In this document: in pieces, positions 60,140 to 64,000 of the stretch
Layout: each line of letters starts with the position of its first letter
How positions within the stretch are numbered: the stretch's first letter is position 1
Assembly: GCA_027627225.1 (NCBI GenBank)
Contig: CM051029.1
Location: 29,083,048-29,147,047, forward strand
Length of the DNA stretch: 64,000 nt
Origin: Congeria kusceri
Lineage: Eukaryota > Mollusca > Bivalvia > Myida > Dreissenidae
Direction of reading: 5' to 3'
Translations under genes and position numbers: made by a program
The notes under the pieces: model-generated
Told to the model about the DNA's origin: nothing
What the model saw: only the letters and a program-made list of their open reading frames with translations
The model's database searches: none

Positions 60140-60860
60140 ACTGACAGAGAAGGGCGGAGAGGTGGAGTTGGAAAATGAAACATAATATAATATATTTATA
60201 TGTTTGTAAATATCATAGTGACGTAACACAAATGTAATATTTTATATTACATGTACCTTTACTGTTTTCTTTATAGTTTGTAGCATGTTTATAAAATCGA
60301 TATGTAGAGCAATAAATTATAGTAAAGCTCAATAAATTAATTTTCTTTATATTGTGTAACCGGTTGATATAATTAAAAAGTAGATTAATAGTGTAGCCTA
60401 ATAAATTATGATTCCATACAATATTTACTATTTACTCTACGATATTATTAAAATTGAAATATGTGTACAGGCTGTTGGCACATGATATACATTTATGATT
60501 CACAGTGTAGCTTAATAAATTATGATTACATACAATTACAATCTATTCTTAGATATTATTGAAATTAAAATATGTATACAAGCTGTTAGCACATGCTATG
60601 CATGTATGAAAAATGGTCTTCCATAAAGGCAAGCAAATACTTATATATACTAATATTACAGAAAGCAAGGCCGAAACATATGTGCTCGTTATCACTAGTA
60701 TTGTACCATGCTGAGTTTTGTTGTATACTATATCACTTCTACAAATTACCACTATGGAAGCATTTCGTGCTTGTAAATAAACATATTCGTTATCCTTATC
60801 TAACAGTTTCACTCTTGTACTTTTAGGCAAATTAATTAAATCCACCTTAGTTTTATGAGG
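60140..60860. other. AT-rich spacer between the two retrotransposon copies
   Basis: Contains three diverged copies of a segment with TAATAAATTATGATTCCATACAAT and GCTGTTGGCACATG (near 60400, 60470-60530 and 60585), an old local tandem repeat shown here in parts. Nothing coding recognised. Confidence 0.45.
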
Positions 60861-60865
60861 TAATA

Positions 60866-61745
60866 TCGTGTGTGTACAAGAATATCTTACAGTAGCTCTA
60901 TTTTACTAAATATGACATTTTTTGTTTGTGTAACAAAGTGTTACAGTACCACTTTTATATTTTATTTTTCAATAACTGAGTGTCTAAGAATAACATACAT
61001 TACCACTTTTGTATTTTAGGCGAATTATTGTGTCCAAGAATATCTTACAGTACCACTTTTGTATTCTAGGTCAATACATGTGTGTCTAAGAATATCTGAC
61101 ATTACCAATTTTGTATTATAAGCAAATTATTTTGTGTCAAAAAATAGCTTACAGTACCACTTTTGTATTTCAGGTCAATAACTGTTTGTCCAAGAATATC
61201 TTACAGTACCACTTTTATTTCGGGCAAATTATTGTATGTCCAAGAACACTATACAGTACCACTTTTTATATTTAAAAAATTATTGTGTGTCCAAGACTAT
61301 CTTACAGTTCCACTTTTGTTATTGAGGTTAGTAATTGTGTGTCTAGGAATATCTTACAGTACCACTTCTGCAATTTAATCAAATTATCGTGTGTACAAAA
61401 TACCTCATGTACCTCTTTAGTATTTTTTAGGGAAATTATTGTGTGTCAAATAATATCTTACAGTTCCACTTTCGTATTTAAGGCAAACTATTGTGTGTAC
61501 AGAAAATATCTTAAAACTACCACCGTTTTTTCCTTTTATAAATGCGTGTGTGTCTAAGAAGGTCTTACAGTACGACTTTTGTATTTTAGGCACATTATTG
61601 TGTGTCTAAGAAAATCTTACAGTGCCATATTTGTATTTTAGGCAAAATACTGTGTGTCCAACAATTACACTTAATTTTCCTTTGTAAATTATTGTGTATC
61701 CAAGAATATCTGACAGTACTACTTTTGTATTTTTAGGTAAATCAT
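60866..61745. repeat. About 52-bp minisatellite, roughly 17 units
   Basis: The unit contains ATTGTGTGTCTAAGAATATC, TTACAGTACCACTTTTGTAT and TTTAGGCAA. Units vary moderately in sequence and length. It lies immediately upstream of the plus-strand retrotransposon copy. Confidence 0.85.
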
Positions 61746-61889
61746 TGTGTGTCCAGAGAAATACCCAACACAACTAGTGCTACGTCACTATTATATTCAC
61801 AAACAAACCAATTTATTTTCTTTTTTGTTTTCTTACTCATCTATTTTTCATTTTGCAACTCCATCTATCCGTTCCTCTCTGTCAATTCT

Positions 61890-64000
61890 GTGGCAACTGT
61901 ATTATCAGATCATAACGGTGTTCATAGTGAAATATGTCCTAACGTGTAAATACATTAAACGAATCATGTCAGCGTTTCAGTCTCATACAGTCTTCATTGG
62001 AACATTTGACATAATTGCGTTTACTGAAACATGGTTAAACGAGTCTATATTATCTTGTGATCTTCAGTTTAATGGATACAATCAACATATCCGTGAAGAC
62101 CGTCCTCTTGATTCCCATGGTGGAGTTGCCATATATATTAATGAAAATATTGCTTTTAAACGTAGATACGATCTGTTATATATTGAAATCTGCAAGTACA
62201 TGTATTCCTAACTAAAACGTATGTATGAGGTCGCATGATCTACCATGGATAAACAGTTACATTACGAAATAAATACATCGAAAAAGATTATACCGTAAAA
62301 AAGGAATCCTGACATGCAATGGTCAAACTTTCGTCGTATACAAAATGAAATTGTCTCTCTTTAACGTAATTCAAAGAAGGAATATTTTACAAATATTGCA
62401 CACACATTAAAATCACCTGACCTCTGCACTAAAGATAGCAGGAAAATACTTAGAACATTTATCTCTTCGAATTCATAATATAAAGTACCACCTCTGTATG
62501 ACGAACAATCACATACTTTTGCTATAAACGAAAAATGCAAACGGAACTTTTAAACATGTACTTTTCAAATCAATCTTTAATTGATGACTCTTACCGTGAT
62601 CGTCCTGCCCTACTTATTGTCGACAATATCACTCTCCATTCAATGTATATAACACAGGATTAAGTCAGTGATGCAATTAAATGCCTTACTAGGAAAAGCG
62701 TCCGGTCCCGATGGAATTGATAACCGCATCCTCCGTGAAGCAATGCAACAACTCAGTCATCCCCTATGTAAATTGTTTAATTCTTGCCTAAGAGCTTGCA
62801 AAATGCCCTCTTGTTGGAAAATTGCAAATGTTTGCCCCATTTCTAAAAAAGGAGATTCAGCATTAGCATCGCATTTTCGACCAATATCTTTGCTAAATAC
62901 CACTGAAAAAGTCTTAGAACGAATAGTACACAAACATATTTTTTACTTTCTTCGTCTCAATTCATTTTGTACATCGTCGCAATCAGGTTTCTTGCCTGGT
63001 GCATCGACAGTGAATCAATTAACATATATTTATAATACTTTTTGCAAAGCTTTGGATAACGGTCTGGAAGTAAGAGTTGTATTTTTCGATATAAGTAAAG
63101 CCTTTGACAAAGTGTGGCACAAAGGTTTATTATTTAAACTATAGCAGGCGGGTATTCGAGGTGAACTTTTATCATTTTTATCCATTTACCTATCCGCTCG
63201 CAATCACAGAGTAGTCCTACCTGGGTCAATATCAAATCCTATTGAAATTTCCTTTGGGGTTCCACAAGGCTCTATTTTAGGTCCTCTTCTTTTTCGTGTG
63301 TATATAAATGACATAGTCACTGATATTCAAGCTCAAATTAAATTGTTTGCTGATGATACTAGTCTTTATATGACTGTCAACTCGCCGAATGAAACTGCCG
63401 CTACATTGCAATCTGACATAAATAACACGTCCACATGGGCTGATAAATGGTTTGTCCAATTCAACCCCGCGAAAACAGAATCAATGTATATATCTCGTAA
63501 AATTAACAATCCTTTTCATCCATCATTTTCTATGTAGGGTATTGATATACCCATTGTCAATGTCCACAAGCATCTAAGTGTTTACCTGTTCAATGATTGT
63601 ACCTGGCACCATCATATAGCCTATATAAAAGAAAAAGCACGGGAACGTATAAATGCAATGCGCCGTTAAAATTTATGGTAGATCGAAAATCCCTTGAAAC
63701 AATATACTTCGCTTGTATGCGACCAATCCTTGAATATTCAGATATTGCCTTTGACAACAGAAAGCAATAAGAAATAGGCGAATTAGAAAAAAATCAAACC
63801 GAGGCCGCGCGTATTTTCTCTGGCTGTATTTGATAAGTGTCTATAGAATACTTTTACAACGAGGTAGGATGGGAAACTCTCAGTCAAAGACGACGGAAAC
63901 ATACGCAAATTACTTGCAAGCACTTGTTCCTGTTACAGTGGGATCACCTAGTCAATATTCACTAAGTAATGCGACTAATTTTCAAACCATTCGCGCACGA
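61890..64000 (+). mobile_element. Non-LTR retrotransposon (jockey-like), plus strand, deleted and cut by the window end
   Basis: Starts with sequence matching the complement of 60010-60135, then jumps at about 62010 directly into the endonuclease (FDIIAFTETWLNESIL, SHGGVAIYINENIAF). It jumps again near 62195, so two internal segments present in the minus copy are missing. The reverse transcriptase is largely intact: GKASGPDGIDNRILREAM, FRPISLLNTTEKVLERIV, VVFFDISKAFDKVWHKGLL, GVPQGSILGPLLF and the catalytic LFADDTSLY. In-frame TAG codons at 63142 and 63535 interrupt it. It continues past 64000. Confidence 0.8.

Noticed and set aside
60866..61745. CRISPR-like array
   Set aside because: Whole units repeat head to tail with no constant repeat alternating with unique spacers, in a eukaryotic context. 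The same applies to the array at 42.5 kb.

Overview
The window looks like an animal nuclear genome, most likely a bivalve mollusc (inference). It is strongly AT-rich, has long GT-AG introns, and is full of short inverted-repeat elements, tRNA-derived elements, decayed non-LTR retrotransposons and satellite-like arrays. No bacterial operons, ribosome binding sites or CRISPR arrays are present.

From 2.4 to 27.8 kb one large plus-strand gene can be assembled by hand from 33 coding exons. Every splice junction keeps frame and the total coding length is 3651 nt, giving 1216 residues plus a stop. It encodes a secreted or membrane-anchored protein with a signal peptide, two complete DUF885-type modules in tandem (each with an HEAxPGHH motif and a downstream EGW-LYAE motif) and a GPI-signal-like hydrophobic tail. 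The 16 exons of module 1 correspond one-to-one with the 16 exons of module 2, with the same intron phases. Module 1 ends at a GC splice donor. Reading through that donor meets a stop after seven codons, so a soluble one-module product is also possible.

The introns carry foldback elements, two tRNA-derived elements with inverted ends, and three minisatellites. In each minisatellite the repeat unit begins inside an exon and runs across its 5' splice site. This is the most unusual structural pattern in the window.

From 28 to 46 kb the DNA is mostly intergenic and repeat-rich. It holds an inverted-repeat element just past the gene, a roughly 395 bp tandem repeat, a decayed leucine-rich-repeat fragment beside a long (AT)n tract, a 5'-truncated non-LTR retrotransposon, an intronless frameshifted lysocardiolipin-acyltransferase-like pseudogene on the minus strand, a third tRNA-containing element, and a 991 bp hAT-like insertion nested in another repeat with an 8-bp target duplication.

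From 46 to 56 kb there are microsatellites, a degenerate repeat array rich in TGACCTTGA, and a small immunoglobulin-like gene. The three supported exons of that gene are all phase 1, and it ends in a short hydrophobic tail. A decayed second Ig-like domain lies in its intron.

From 56 to 64 kb two copies of one non-LTR retrotransposon family lie head to head, separated by a 52-bp minisatellite. Both copies are inactivated.
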